Assembly: GCF_030009775.1 (NCBI RefSeq)
Contig: NZ_JASCTH010000006.1
Span: 243,562 to 307,561 of the forward strand
From: Actinoplanes sandaracinus
GTDB lineage: Bacteria; Actinomycetota; Actinomycetes; Mycobacteriales; Micromonosporaceae
DNA: 64,000 nucleotides
Direction: 5' to 3'
A program made the translations under genes and the position numbers. Below are positions 1 through 7,766 of the stretch, one piece after another. Position 1 is the stretch's first letter. Each line of letters opens with the position of its first letter. Below the pieces are notes generated by a model that had not been told where the DNA came from, did not search any database, and saw only the letters and a program-made list of their open reading frames with translations.

Positions 1-313
1 GCCGGGTGGTCGGCCGAATCCGCAAGCGGGAGTCCAGCCAGTGCCGCAACCACCGCTCCACCGTCCACCCGTCGGCCGTGCGATCGGCAGCCGTGGCATC
101 CAACCATGCATCCCGGGCACGCCGGGCAGCCGCCTGCGAGGGAAACCCGCCCCGGCGGACCCGTTCGGACCAGCCGAGGAAGTTGGTGGTGGAGCAGTGG
201 AAGTACCACGTCCCGTGCCCGCGATCCTCCAGCCGCGGGCAGAACTTCTCCAACCGCCGGCCGTCCTGGCCACGACATCCACACCGCTTGAAGATCACAC
301 CTGGATCCGACAT
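1..313 (-). CDS. Tyrosine site-specific integrase, N-terminal part (runs off the window)
   Basis: The - strand frame opens at an ATG at 313 and stays open to the window edge, giving about 104 residues. It begins MSDPGVIFKRCGCR and continues with a CPRLEDRGHGTWYF segment, a VRRGGFPSQAAARRA segment and a WTVERWLRHWLD segment. This order (Cys-rich basic arm-binding start, a GTWYF strand, a basic RRGGF turn, then the first helix of the SAM-like core-binding domain) is typical of actinobacterial tyrosine recombinases of tRNA-integrating elements. The catalytic R-H-R-Y domain would lie to the left and cannot be checked. It is the last gene before the edge, downstream of sduA on the same strand. The tRNA-Arg fragment at 3025 supports an integrase role. 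Family assignment is by eye. Confidence 0.8.
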   Translation of the reverse strand, partial: MSDPGVIFKRCGCRGQDGRRLEKFCPRLEDRGHGTWYFHCSTTNFLGWSERVRRGGFPSQAAARRARDAWLDATAADRTADGWTVERWLRHWLDSRLRIRPTTR

Positions 314-487
314 CGCACACCGCCCCTCGCCAGTCTTTCCTTCACCATGGGCGTCGCAGCGTGACATTGCAGCCACTCGTAGAGGTGACGATGGCTTGGT
401 GGCCCAGCCGAGTTACAGAGGTCAGTCCGGCACGGACAGCTACCGGTACCGGAGTCCGCGCCGGAACCCGTCGTACTCGGGGCTGTC

Positions 488-2545
488 TCAGCGGTCCTCC
501 ACGATGAAGCAGGCGCGTTCGTAGAGTTCGTCGAACGTGATGATTTCGACGTCTTGGATAGATCGCCTGTATTGCTCGAAAGAAGCGATCCTTTCCGGGT
601 TCGTCGAGCCGCGCTCGGAGAATTCGCTCAGGCGTCCGATCACCAGGACCTGTCGGGGGCGGATGGTGGAGATCTCGATGTCGGTCGGGGTGCCGTTGTC
701 CTCGTAGAACCTGTGAAGCTCGCCGGTGACCAGGCGTAGGGCCTTGTGGGCGGTTTTTTGTACCTGCGCTACCGCGCCGACGACGTCCTTGGAGACCTGG
801 TAGACGTCCGGTGGCCGGTACGGCGTACCGGCCAGCAAGGGCGTCAGGTGGGTCTTGATTTCGCATAGCAGGAGGCTGCTGATGAAACCCTTGGAGCGCA
901 TGACGGCGTCACTGCGCTTCCCCGCCCCGGTGAAGATGTTGGCACCAGCCGTGATGCGCTCCAGCTTGCCGTCGTTGAGCGGTTCGCACGCCACGAGGTT
1001 GAGTCCGTAACCGAAGATCCAGGGGTTCTCCTCGAAGAGCCTCTGCCAGACCGCCTCAGGCCCAGTGGCTAGTTGGCGTTCCTGCTCAAAGTATTCCGAA
1101 TCAGTCAGGAGCTGTCGGAATCGATCGAGTTGCGCCTTGCGGTTGCTGAGCAGCCTGATGTCCTTCTCCGTGAGGGCGCCGCCGACCGCAGTCCTGACAG
1201 CTTCGAGGAGCATCGTGCGGTCTTGGCCGGCCAGGAGTCGAGCCAATTCGGCTTCGTCGCCGACGACCAACCGCGAGCCGCTATCCGGAAGGTCTGGTCC
1301 CACGCAGCTCTGGAGGAAGCTGATGACCTTCCAGAAGTTGTCGTGGACATCCCCGGTGTCGACGAGTGCCTTGACGATCTGAGGAACCTCAGTGCCAGGA
1401 ATCGCTTCCATGGCCGCCATCCTCACAAATTTGGTCTTGTCCTTCTTCCACAGTTTGATCCGCGGCGAAAGGACCCCGTCCTTATTGATGAGGGTGACGT
1501 GAAGAAGGGTTGCCACCTGAGGACGGTCGTCGAGGCGGAACTCCGTGATGAGCCGGCCTCTGCGTGTGTCGTAGAAGTATGGAAGACCTTCACCGCGGAT
1601 CTCGAGATCCGAGAAGTCCTGCGCGGTGACGTCGAACTCCTTGGCAGGGTTGCCGAGACCGAAGCGTTGCAGGATAGGGATACCGGCCTCCGCCGCCTGG
1701 TCCCTCCAGTCCGGTGAGACGGCTGGCAGCGGCTCAATGTCGCCCTCGATGGCAAGGGACTGGACGTCCTTACGCTCGAAACGAATGAGTACGGCTTCCA
1801 GCCGCTGCCAGATCGCTTCGGTAACCGCCTCCGTGTATGAGGGAAGGAGGACAGAAGGGACGGTTAGGACTGCCTCGTACGTGGCGTCGGTCCATCTGTC
1901 ACCGGGTATGGGGTTGTAGAAGCCGCCGTCGCGACGCACCGTCAGTACAGCCGCGCGGAGGAGATCGCGGGCGAGTTTCTTGTCGTCGCGTTCGAGGAGG
2001 CTGTAGGTCTGTCCGAGGACGAGGTCAAGTTTGCCAACGTCTTGATCATCGAGCGGTACCGATACCATCGGGCCGGTCGACGGCGCAAAGGCCGGCGAGT
2101 AGATCGGCCGCCCCGACGTGAACTCGAAGGGGCGGAGCGCCCAGCCATCTGGCCCAAGGAGGCGATTCAGTTCGCCGACGCGGCGTGATGATTGATCGAG
2201 GTCAGGCTGTACCTCGGGATGCACGAACCGCGTCAGGAAGCCGAGAAGTATCTCGTCAGGGCCGTCGAGAAGGTTGAACCGGGGGTATTCGAAGACCCAG
2301 TGGTCGGGCCAGTCGTGAGGGTTGTTGATCCGGTGCTGGGTGATGTCTTCCCGTGCCGTCGTGAACCGGGGGTCCGTGGATGCCAGCGTGTCTAGGTCGT
2401 ACAGCGGTCCTAGAAAGTCGATCTCGTCGAGCCTTCCCCACCAGGGACCGCCCTCACCGCAGACATAGTCGACGATGTCGCGTCGCGTTAGCGTCGTGAT
2501 TCTCTGCTCGCTCCGAGGCTTCGAGGAAGCGGCAAACTCCATCAT
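488..2545 (-). CDS. sduA: Shedu defence nuclease SduA with AbiJ-type N-terminal domain
   Basis: Predicted antiphage nuclease of about 685 residues. The C-terminal 220 residues carry the Shedu (DUF4263) pattern: ENPWIFGYG, a Lys/Arg-Ser-Asp-Ala segment, the PD-(D/E)XK core CEIKTH, then RQVLVIGRLSEFSE and a final VEIITFDELYERA helix. The N-terminal region, with WWGRLDEIDFLGPLYDLD, then DWPDHWVFEYPRFNLLDG and a GWALRPFE-type segment, resembles the AbiJ N-terminal domain (NTD3 type) that acts as a sensor in other defence proteins. The middle is a helical linker. The start is taken as the first of two ATGs at 2545; a TTG at 2575 would add ten residues, and neither has a strong ribosome site. It sits on the same element as the integrase, which fits a mobile defence cargo. 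Activity is inferred from the family. Confidence 0.8.
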   Translation of the reverse strand: MMEFAASSKPRSEQRITTLTRRDIVDYVCGEGGPWWGRLDEIDFLGPLYDLDTLASTDPRFTTAREDITQHRINNPHDWPDHWVFEYPRFNLLDGPDEILLGFLTRFVHPEVQPDLDQSSRRVGELNRLLGPDGWALRPFEFTSGRPIYSPAFAPSTGPMVSVPLDDQDVGKLDLVLGQTYSLLERDDKKLARDLLRAAVLTVRRDGGFYNPIPGDRWTDATYEAVLTVPSVLLPSYTEAVTEAIWQRLEAVLIRFERKDVQSLAIEGDIEPLPAVSPDWRDQAAEAGIPILQRFGLGNPAKEFDVTAQDFSDLEIRGEGLPYFYDTRRGRLITEFRLDDRPQVATLLHVTLINKDGVLSPRIKLWKKDKTKFVRMAAMEAIPGTEVPQIVKALVDTGDVHDNFWKVISFLQSCVGPDLPDSGSRLVVGDEAELARLLAGQDRTMLLEAVRTAVGGALTEKDIRLLSNRKAQLDRFRQLLTDSEYFEQERQLATGPEAVWQRLFEENPWIFGYGLNLVACEPLNDGKLERITAGANIFTGAGKRSDAVMRSKGFISSLLLCEIKTHLTPLLAGTPYRPPDVYQVSKDVVGAVAQVQKTAHKALRLVTGELHRFYEDNGTPTDIEISTIRPRQVLVIGRLSEFSERGSTNPERIASFEQYRRSIQDVEIITFDELYERACFIVEDR

Positions 2546-2915
2546 GTACCCAAGGATGGACGTTCTTCGGCTCAACCGGAACCTGTGGGCGGTCGGTAGG
2601 GCGTCGGAAGTCGCTCTTGATCGAGTCCTCGATGATCGTTTCGCGACAACGGTGGTGGGGTCACCAGGGCTCGGGTTTGGCTTCAGGCGGGCGTGGCGGT
2701 CGAAGGCCCATCGGTTTGCCGTGCCACCGGGCCCTGATGCCGGTCAGGTCGAACGAGTCGAAGATCAGTTTGCTGCGCGCCGGCGCTGCGCCTTCTCGGC
2801 GCGGCAGGGGAGGGTCAGTTTTCTTGCCGCGCGCCGCTCGGATGCCCTCGGCAGGTGGTCCAAGGCAATAATCATCCGGGTGGTTGTCTGTCGTGGTGGT
2901 AGTCGTTTCGGTAGT

Positions 2916-2958
2916 CGTGTCTCGTGAGACACGGAGGGATCTGGAGGGTTACGGAGGG
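2916..2958. repeat. Palindrome followed by three helically phased GGAGGG repeats
   Basis: An 18-bp inverted repeat (CGTGTCTC, GT, GAGACACG) occupies 2916-2933. GGAGGG then occurs at 2933, 2943 and 2953, exactly 10 bp apart, so on one face of the helix. The array ends 66 bp before the tRNA-Arg fragment. Arm-type integrase or excisionase sites have this kind of placement, but that role is inference. No gene covers the array. Confidence 0.5.
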
Positions 2959-3024
2959 TGGTATGACCAGATGGAGTGGCTTCGGGAGTCCACCAGATAC
3001 CCGGGAAACTCTCTTCAAGATCAC

Positions 3025-3067
3025 CTACGGATCAGAAGGTTAGGGGTTCGAGTCCCTTCGGGCGCAC
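3025..3067 (+). other. Attachment site: 3' fragment of tRNA-Arg (ACG)
   Basis: These 43 bp match the 3' part of an actinobacterial tRNA-Arg. They start at the anticodon loop (CTACGGA, anticodon ACG), followed by the 3' half of the anticodon stem (TCAGA), a variable loop, a T arm with the loop TTCGAGT, and the acceptor strand CGGGCGC with discriminator A. The 5' half of the tRNA is missing: the bases before 3025 cannot pair with TCAGA. This is not a functional tRNA. It is the duplicated core that a tyrosine integrase leaves at the far end of an element inserted in the anticodon loop. Because a terminator follows directly, the element should lie to the left and the intact tRNA beyond the left edge. 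Confidence 0.8.
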
Positions 3068-3075
3068 AAACGATC

Positions 3076-3114
3076 AAGGCCGTGACCTGCGGAAACAAGG
3101 TCACGGCCTTTTTG
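3076..3114 (+). terminator. Rho-independent terminator of the tRNA-Arg locus
   Basis: A perfect 13-bp stem (AAGGCCGTGACCT at 3076-3088 with AGGTCACGGCCTT at 3098-3110) encloses a 9-nt loop and runs into a T-rich tail. It starts 9 bp after the tRNA fragment and is probably the original tRNA terminator, marking the chromosomal side of the junction. Confidence 0.85.
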
Positions 3115-3335
3115 TTTCCCATTTCCGGTCCCAAAAATCCACCCTGTGGGAGCGTGATGATCGGATGGTGATCGCGTGTCGCTAGCGTGTCGCGTCCACA
3201 GTGGATTCCATGGTCGAGCTGGACCTTCGCCAAGCAAACCGTAGCCCGATCCGCAGCCCGCCCCGGTTACTGTGCGTGATGCGACGCCTGGGGTGTTGTC
3301 GTCCCGGTCGGGTAAATCTTCGGCTATGCGCGCCT
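3115..3335. other. Intergenic stretch, no gene recognised
   Basis: No convincing coding pattern, RNA or repeat is seen between the tRNA terminator and the glycosyltransferase remnant. The open frame that crosses it only becomes protein-like near 3336. Confidence 0.4.
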
Positions 3336-3734
3336 GGCGGCTGGGGTGGCTTGCGGGAGGTCCCGGCGCCGGACGTGTTTCTGGCCGGGGAGGTGCCGCA
3401 CGAGGTGGTGTTCCCGCGGGTGGCGGTGATCGTGCATCACGGGGGTGCCGGTACGACGGCGGCGGCGGTTCGGGCGGGCCGTCCGCAGGTGGTGTGCCCG
3501 TTCGTGGGGGATCAGCCGTTCTGGGGCCGGCGCATGCACCAGTTGGCGGTGGCGCCGGAGCCGATCGATCAACGGCGGCTGACTGCGCCACGGCTGGCGG
3601 CCGCGATCCGCGAGGCGATCGACGATGCGGCCATGACCGGTGGTGCTCGCCGGCTGGGCGATCGGGTCCGGGCGGAGAATGGGGTCGCTGCGGCGGTCGA
3701 CGTGTTGGAGCAGGTCGCCGCCGGCCGCCGATGA
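3336..3734 (+). pseudogene. 5'-truncated GT1-family glycosyltransferase remnant
   Basis: About 130 residues of a UDP-glycosyltransferase C-terminal domain of the macrolide/sterol glycosyltransferase group. Visible are PDVFLAGEVPHEVVFPRVA, the donor-binding VHHGGAGTTAAAVRAGRPQ loop and CPFVGDQPFWGRRM, then a normal C-terminal helix ending at a TGA. The N-terminal acceptor domain and the first part of the C domain, about 270 residues in family members, are missing. The sequence before GWGGL does not resemble the family, so the gene was cut by a deletion or by element insertion. No start codon or ribosome site supports independent expression. Confidence 0.75.
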
Positions 3735-3804
3735 CCGCGCCGGGGCATCGGCGGTGAGGTGAATCGCTGCCGGGTCCTGCCGTGCAGGGTAGGTTGCCGG
3801 GTAA

Positions 3805-3828
3805 GTGTGCCGGGAAGCCTGGTCGGCG
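3805..3828 (+). promoter_or_regulatory. Conserved leader motif upstream of nhaA (copy 1)
   Basis: This G-rich motif (core GGGAAGCCTGGTCGGCG) lies 32 bp before the nhaA start. A near-identical copy (core GGGAAGTCTGGTCGGCG) lies at 5218-5240, before the ABC ATPase remnant. Flanking GCCGGG and CGGC segments could pair. A cis-acting leader RNA is possible; the ligand and the family are not established. Confidence 0.4.
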
Positions 3829-3860
3829 ATGTCTTCGTCGTGCCCTGCTGAAGGAGTCCC

Positions 3861-5165
3861 GTGACCGCCACACCACCGACCCGTCACCTGTTCGGCCGGG
3901 GTAGCTGGCCGGAGGTCAGCCGGATCGGCGACATTCTGCGTACCGAGACCGTGGGTGGTGCGCTGTTGCTCGGTGCCGCGGTGCTGGCGCTGGTGTGGGC
4001 GAACTCGCCGTGGTCGGGCGGCTATCAGGATCTGGTCGCGTGGAAGGTCGGGCCGCATGCGCTGCATCTGGATCTGACTCTCGCCCAATGGGCGGGCGAC
4101 GGGCTGTTGGCGATCTTCTTCTTCGTCGCCGGTCTGGAGCTGAAACGGGAGTTCGTGGCCGGTGATCTGCGGGATCCGCGGCGGGCGGTGATGCCGGTCG
4201 CCGCCGCGGTCGGGGGGATGGCGGCACCTGCTCTGATCTATGTGGCGATCAACGCGAGCACCGAGGGTGGGGCGTTGTCCGGGTGGGCGGTGCCGACCGC
4301 CACGGACATCGCGTTCGCTTTGGCGGTGCTCGCGGTGATCTCCACCCATCTCCCGGTGGCGTTGCGGACGTTCCTGCTGACTCTTGCGGTGGTCGATGAC
4401 CTCCTCGCCATTTTGATCATCGCGGTGTTCTACACCAGCTCGCTGTCCCTGCTGCCGTTGGCCGCCGCGCTGGTGCCGTTGGGGTTGTTCGCGGTGCTGG
4501 TGCAGCGGCGGGTCCGTTCGTGGTGGCTGTTGCTGCCGTTGGCCGCGGCGACATGGGCGCTGGTGCACGCCTCCGGCGTGCACGCCACGGTGGCCGGCGT
4601 GCTGCTCGGGTTCGTGGTCCCGGTGATCCGCCGCAGCGGCGGGGACGGTCCGGGGCTGGCGGAGCATTTCGAGCATCGGTGGCGGCCGTTGTCGGCCGGG
4701 TTCGCGGTGCCGGTCTTCGCGTTCTTCGCCGCTGGGGTGTCGGTCTCCGGCGCCGGTGGTCTCGGGGAGACGTTGCGGGACCCGGTGACGATCGGCATCG
4801 TCGCCGGTCTGGTGGTCGGCAAATGTGTCGGGGGGCTCGGGTCGACGTGGCTGGTGCAGCGGTTCACCCGCGCCACCCTCGGCGACGGCGTGAGCTGGTG
4901 GGATGTGCTCGGTCTGGCGCTGCTGGCCGGGATCGGGTTCACCGTGTCGCTGCTGATCGGCGAGCTCGCGTTCGGGGTGGGCAGTGCGAAGGACCAGCAT
5001 GCCCGGATCGGGATTCCGGCCGGGTCGGTGATCTCGGCGTTGCTCGCGACGGTGGTGCTGCGGGCCCGTAACCGCCACTACCGACAGCTGCGCGCGGCAG
5101 ATGAACGCGACACCGACGCCGACGGCATCCCCGACTTCTGGGACGACGACACCGCACGACGCTGA
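3861..5165 (+). CDS. nhaA: Na+/H+ antiporter NhaA
   Basis: Electroneutral-looking name aside, this is an electrogenic antiporter that exchanges internal Na+ for external protons at the plasma membrane. The 434-residue length is usual for the family. Visible hallmarks are the ALVWANSPW segment, the [12 protein letters not shown] motif, the [10 protein letters not shown] helix, and the ion-binding pair in the [13 protein letters not shown] and [15 protein letters not shown] helices (the Asp of TD and the DD of VVDD, matching D133 and D163/D164 of E. coli NhaA). About eleven membrane segments follow. The start is the GTG at 3861 with AAGGAG at 3851-3856. The C terminus ends in an acidic [16 protein letters not shown] tail, resembling a calcium-binding thrombospondin-type-3 repeat, which is unusual for NhaA. 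No gene partner is evident. The leader motif at 3805 may regulate it. Confidence 0.95.
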   Translation: MTATPPTRHLFGRGSWPEVSRIGDILRTETVGGALLLGAAVLALVWANSPWSGGYQDLVAWKVGPHALHLDLTLAQWAGDGLLAIFFFVAGLELKREFVAGDLRDPRRAVMPVAAAVGGMAAPALIYVAINASTEGGALSGWAVPTATDIAFALAVLAVISTHLPVALRTFLLTLAVVDDLLAILIIAVFYTSSLSLLPLAAALVPLGLFAVLVQRRVRSWWLLLPLAAATWALVHASGVHATVAGVLLGFVVPVIRRSGGDGPGLAEHFEHRWRPLSAGFAVPVFAFFAAGVSVSGAGGLGETLRDPVTIGIVAGLVVGKCVGGLGSTWLVQRFTRATLGDGVSWWDVLGLALLAGIGFTVSLLIGELAFGVGSAKDQHARIGIPAGSVISALLATVVLRARNRHYRQLRAADERDTDADGIPDFWDDDTARR

Positions 5166-5217
5166 CCGGTGCCGTGCCTTCCCGGCGGATGCGGGATGGG
5201 CGAACGGTGAGCGGAAG

Positions 5218-5240
5218 GTGTGCGGGAAGTCTGGTCGGCG
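5218..5240 (+). promoter_or_regulatory. Conserved leader motif (copy 2) upstream of ABC ATPase remnant
   Basis: Second copy of the motif found before nhaA, differing by one indel and one substitution over 24 positions. It lies 31 bp before the ATG at 5272. The near-equal distance to the start in both copies argues for a leader element rather than chance repetition. Confidence 0.4.
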
Positions 5241-5271
5241 GTCATATCCACGCAACCGCGAAGGGCTTCCC

Positions 5272-5604
5272 ATGACCAGCGATCTTGCGCCGCGCACTGC
5301 CGGCCTGACCAAACGGTACGGGCGCCTCACCGCCCTCGACGATCTCACCCTCGACGTGCCCGCCGGTGAGGTGTTCGGGTTCCTCGGCCCGAACGGCGCC
5401 GGCAAGTCCACCACCATCCGCCTGCTGCTCGGCCTCGCCCGCCCCACCGCCGGGCACGCCTGGGTGTTCGGCGTCGACGCAGGAACCCGACTCGGTTTGT
5501 CCTGGTTACCGGGTTGCTCGCGGCCGCAGTGGGCGCGTACTTCGATATTCCGGCGCATCGGTGGGGAGTGGTGGGGATCCTACGCTTCCCAATGCCGCTG
5601 GTGA
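5272..5604 (+). pseudogene. 3'-truncated ABC transporter ATPase (DrrA/CcmA type)
   Basis: From the ATG at 5272 about 70 residues are typical of an ABC-2 exporter ATPase: [18 protein letters not shown], the Walker [18 protein letters not shown], then [13 protein letters not shown]. After about position 5485 the sequence no longer fits the family ([11 protein letters not shown] and a stop at 5604). The Q loop, ABC signature and Walker B are missing, so it cannot be a functional ATPase. The break coincides with the beginning of the membrane-protein tail in another frame, which marks a deletion junction. Confidence 0.8.
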
Positions 5605-5882
5605 TCTGTGCGGTCTGGACGCTGTACACCCGGTGGGAGTGGCTGGCCCGGCCCAGGATGGCGGGCTATGGCGGTATAGCCGTCGTCGTGTTCTTCGCGT
5701 TACATGTAGGGGTTTTCGCCATTGCGGGCTTCGCCGGTATGGCGTTGCGAGATGCGGGCATACCGGTTCCCTTCGCCATTGCTGGACTGATCTATGCCGT
5801 GCTGATGATTTCGACCGTGAGCTTCGCCGGTCGTCGTCTTGCGGCCCGCTACGCCGATCGGTTGAGTCGGGAGCCTCGATGA
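5488..5882 (+). pseudogene. 5'-truncated small membrane protein
   Basis: In the frame after the junction, [16 protein letters not shown] opens a protein of about 130 residues with four hydrophobic segments (near 5490-5545, 5560-5630, 5660-5740 and 5765-5840) and a basic C-terminal tail ending RLSREPR. There is no ribosome site or convincing start. A TTG at 5514 is the first possible one, and homology-like sequence begins before it. The stop overlaps the ATG of the next reading frame by 4 bp, the usual organisation of a membrane protein followed by its winged-helix regulator. Family not recognised. Confidence 0.55.
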
Positions 5883-6001
5883 CCCCCGACTCAGAAGAAC
5901 TGAATCCGATTATTAACACCACTACTCGGCTCGCCATCATGGCCGTACTGGCTGCGGTTGAGGAGATGGAATTTGCCCTCGCTCGAGATGCGGCCGGCAT
6001 G
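5879..6001 (+). pseudogene. 3'-truncated winged-helix transcriptional regulator
   Basis: The ATG at 5879 overlaps the preceding stop. It reads MTPDSEELNPIINTTTRLAI, then MAVLAAVEEMEFALARDAAG, the first two helices of the single-domain winged-helix family (PF13601 type) that normally continues with a serine-rich recognition helix (VSDSVLSKQL). Here the similarity stops at AAG around 5998 and the sequence becomes that of an ESX-like protein in another frame. The DNA-binding helix is therefore lost and no function is expected. Confidence 0.6.
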
Positions 6002-6662
6002 CATCGACACCAAGACCGTCGAACTGCAGAACTCGATCAACGACAAGCTGGCGTACGTGCCGCCGCCGGCCCAGGGAAAGGTACGTCAGGGCTGGGACGA
6101 CTTCTGCGCGTTCATGCGCCGTATCTGGGACAACCTGGCGACGATCTTGTCGAACATGGGCTCGCTGTCGGCGTTGTCGACGACCGCGCAAGCCTGGAGT
6201 GACCGGGTCGGTGTCCCGGTCAGCGGGCAGGTCCAGGCCGCCGACGCCGGGCTGCTCACCGTCGACGACAACTGGGACGGCGACGCCGCCGACGCGTACC
6301 GGCAGATGCTGCCGTTGCAGAAGGCCGCGCTGGAGAAGGTCAAGATAACACTCACCGACGGGCTGGCGACGGCACTGGGCCAGGTACACCTCGGCATTCT
6401 CGTGTTCTGGTCCGGGCTGGCTACGGCGCTGGTCTCGCTGGCGGTCGGCATCTTCGGCGCGCTCGCGTCCAGCGCCACGATCTTCGGCGTACCGGCGGCG
6501 CCGTTCATCGCGGCCGGTGCGGCGGTGACGGCCTCGATAGCGTTGATCGCCGGCTGCGAGACCCTGAAGGCATGCTGCACATCGGCCAACACCACGCTGC
6601 GGCAGAAGTTCGACGACACGAGCTTCTTCCGGGGCCACTGGCCGCCGGCAGGCACAGCATGA
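5988..6662 (+). CDS. WXG100/ESX-like secreted substrate, probably 5'-truncated
   Basis: About 224 residues if read from the ATG at 5988. The N-terminal half is helical, with KLAYVPPPAQGKV, RQGWDDFCAFMRR and the WDG turn of NWDGDAADAYRQML, a pattern seen in actinobacterial type VII secretion substrates. The C-terminal half has two alanine- and glycine-rich hydrophobic segments (about residues 138-165 and 170-195). Family members that I recall carry more N-terminal sequence, and the frame upstream belongs to the truncated regulator, so the natural start was probably lost at the junction near 6000. The stop overlaps the ATG of the next gene by 4 bp, so the two are co-translated. Whether it is still expressed is unknown. 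Confidence 0.55.
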   Translation: MRPACIDTKTVELQNSINDKLAYVPPPAQGKVRQGWDDFCAFMRRIWDNLATILSNMGSLSALSTTAQAWSDRVGVPVSGQVQAADAGLLTVDDNWDGDAADAYRQMLPLQKAALEKVKITLTDGLATALGQVHLGILVFWSGLATALVSLAVGIFGALASSATIFGVPAAPFIAAGAAVTASIALIAGCETLKACCTSANTTLRQKFDDTSFFRGHWPPAGTA

Positions 6663-7081
6663 CCGCCGCGCCGACCGAACGCAGCGGCAACACGCTGCTC
6701 GCCGTCGTGGGTATCGTGGCCGCGTTCGCCGATGGGGTGGTCGCCTGGCTCGGCGCCACGGCATGGCAGTCGTACCGCGACGGTGGCCTGACCATCGAAC
6801 AGGCCGCGCCGTTCCTCGTCATGGCAGTGTCCGCCGCAGTCGGCGCACTCCTTGCGGTTCTCGCGATGATCGCCCTGCTGCGCCGTGGCCGTGGCTTGGC
6901 GCGGGGCACGCTCAACCTGACCTGGCTACGGCTGGGTGCGGTCTTCGTAGCGCTAATGATCATCGCGCTCACTGTCGGTGTTTCCGCGGTCGGGACGGTT
7001 GGCATGGCATTGGCCGTCGGTGACGCGTTCGCGGGCTTCGTCGTCACCGGTGTGGCCACACGCCGGACCCGCGATGGATGA
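6659..7081 (+). CDS. Small integral membrane protein, partner of the ESX-like protein
   Basis: 140 residues starting at the ATG at 6659, which overlaps the previous stop (ATGA). Three to four membrane segments are visible: NTLLAVVGIVAAFADGVVAWL near residues 11-31, FLVMAVSAAVGALLAVLAMIALL at 52-74, and a pair around 90-130. A basic RRGRGLARG loop lies between the second and third. No conserved motif is recognised. The coupling to the ESX-like gene suggests a joint role at the membrane, which is inference. Confidence 0.6.
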   Translation: MTAAPTERSGNTLLAVVGIVAAFADGVVAWLGATAWQSYRDGGLTIEQAAPFLVMAVSAAVGALLAVLAMIALLRRGRGLARGTLNLTWLRLGAVFVALMIIALTVGVSAVGTVGMALAVGDAFAGFVVTGVATRRTRDG

Positions 7082-7403
7082 ACCGATCGCCGTCGCGGGA
7101 GGACCTGTGCTGCTCGGCGGAGGTTGTGTTCGTCACGGTCGGCATGGTGGCTCAACGCCGCCGTGACCACCGGGAGCAGGAATGATGGTGCGAGTGGGCC
7201 CTACCGGCATGGGCAGACCTTCACCAGTAGACCCTCGATCGCCCGCGGCCGACGGGTTCCCGGCGAGGCGAGCTTCTCTGTGTCCAGGATCGTGCAGGCC
7301 GACGGGTCACGGTGGCAGACTGCGCGGGAACCAACGCCGACACGAGCTCCACCCCGAGTTGGCCATAACGACTGTCCGCCCCGTCGTGGTCGAGTGGAGT
7401 GGC
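7082..7403. other. Intergenic stretch, no gene recognised
   Basis: Frames crossing this stretch are short and rich in Arg, Pro and Ser, without domain-like sequence. No RNA, terminator or repeat is evident. Confidence 0.4.
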
Positions 7404-7766
7404 CTACGAGAAGAGTCGCCCGATGCCGTCACCGATGATCCGGGCGGCATCGTCTGCCATGAAGGCGGAGATGGGTCCGTCCGCCACCTCGACCAGAAGG
7501 TAGCGCAATGCCCGCAACTGGATCTCCATGCCTGCTTGGTCGACTGGCGAGGCGGTGGCGGCCTGTTCGGCGAGGGCTACATGCTCGCGAAGCTCAGCTT
7601 CCTCCGAGCTGTTCAACCCAAGCATGTCTGTCGCGTCGCGCAGTGCCCGGCAGAGGCTCAGCACGTCACCGGCTGTCCCGGCGATGGGGGAAGGCGCCAT
7701 TAGTTCAGCAAACCGGACCTCGGCACATGATGCAAACGGATCCGCCCGACCGGTCGAGGTAGGCAT
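7404..7766 (-). CDS. Hypothetical helical protein
   Basis: 120 residues from the ATG at 7766; an ATG at 7787 would add seven. The frame stays open further upstream, but that part is Arg/Ser-rich and unlike protein. The sequence is mostly amphipathic helix: VLSLCRALRDATDMLGL, SSEEAELREHVALAEQAA, then MEIQLRALRYLLVEVADG and a C-terminal AARIIGDGIGRLF helix. No catalytic motif, signal or membrane segment is seen. It stands alone, divergent from the methyltransferase operon. I do not recognise the family. A small regulator or an effector-associated adaptor would fit the shape but cannot be supported. Confidence 0.55.
   Translation of the reverse strand: MPTSTGRADPFASCAEVRFAELMAPSPIAGTAGDVLSLCRALRDATDMLGLNSSEEAELREHVALAEQAATASPVDQAGMEIQLRALRYLLVEVADGPISAFMADDAARIIGDGIGRLFS

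Noticed and set aside
3000..3070. Complete tRNA-Arg gene
   Set aside because: The D arm, acceptor 5' strand and 5' anticodon stem are missing; only the 3' part from the anticodon loop matches.
3324..5558. 744-codon - strand open frame across nhaA
   Set aside because: Its composition is Arg/Pro/His-rich with no motif, and the + strand encodes an unmistakable NhaA.
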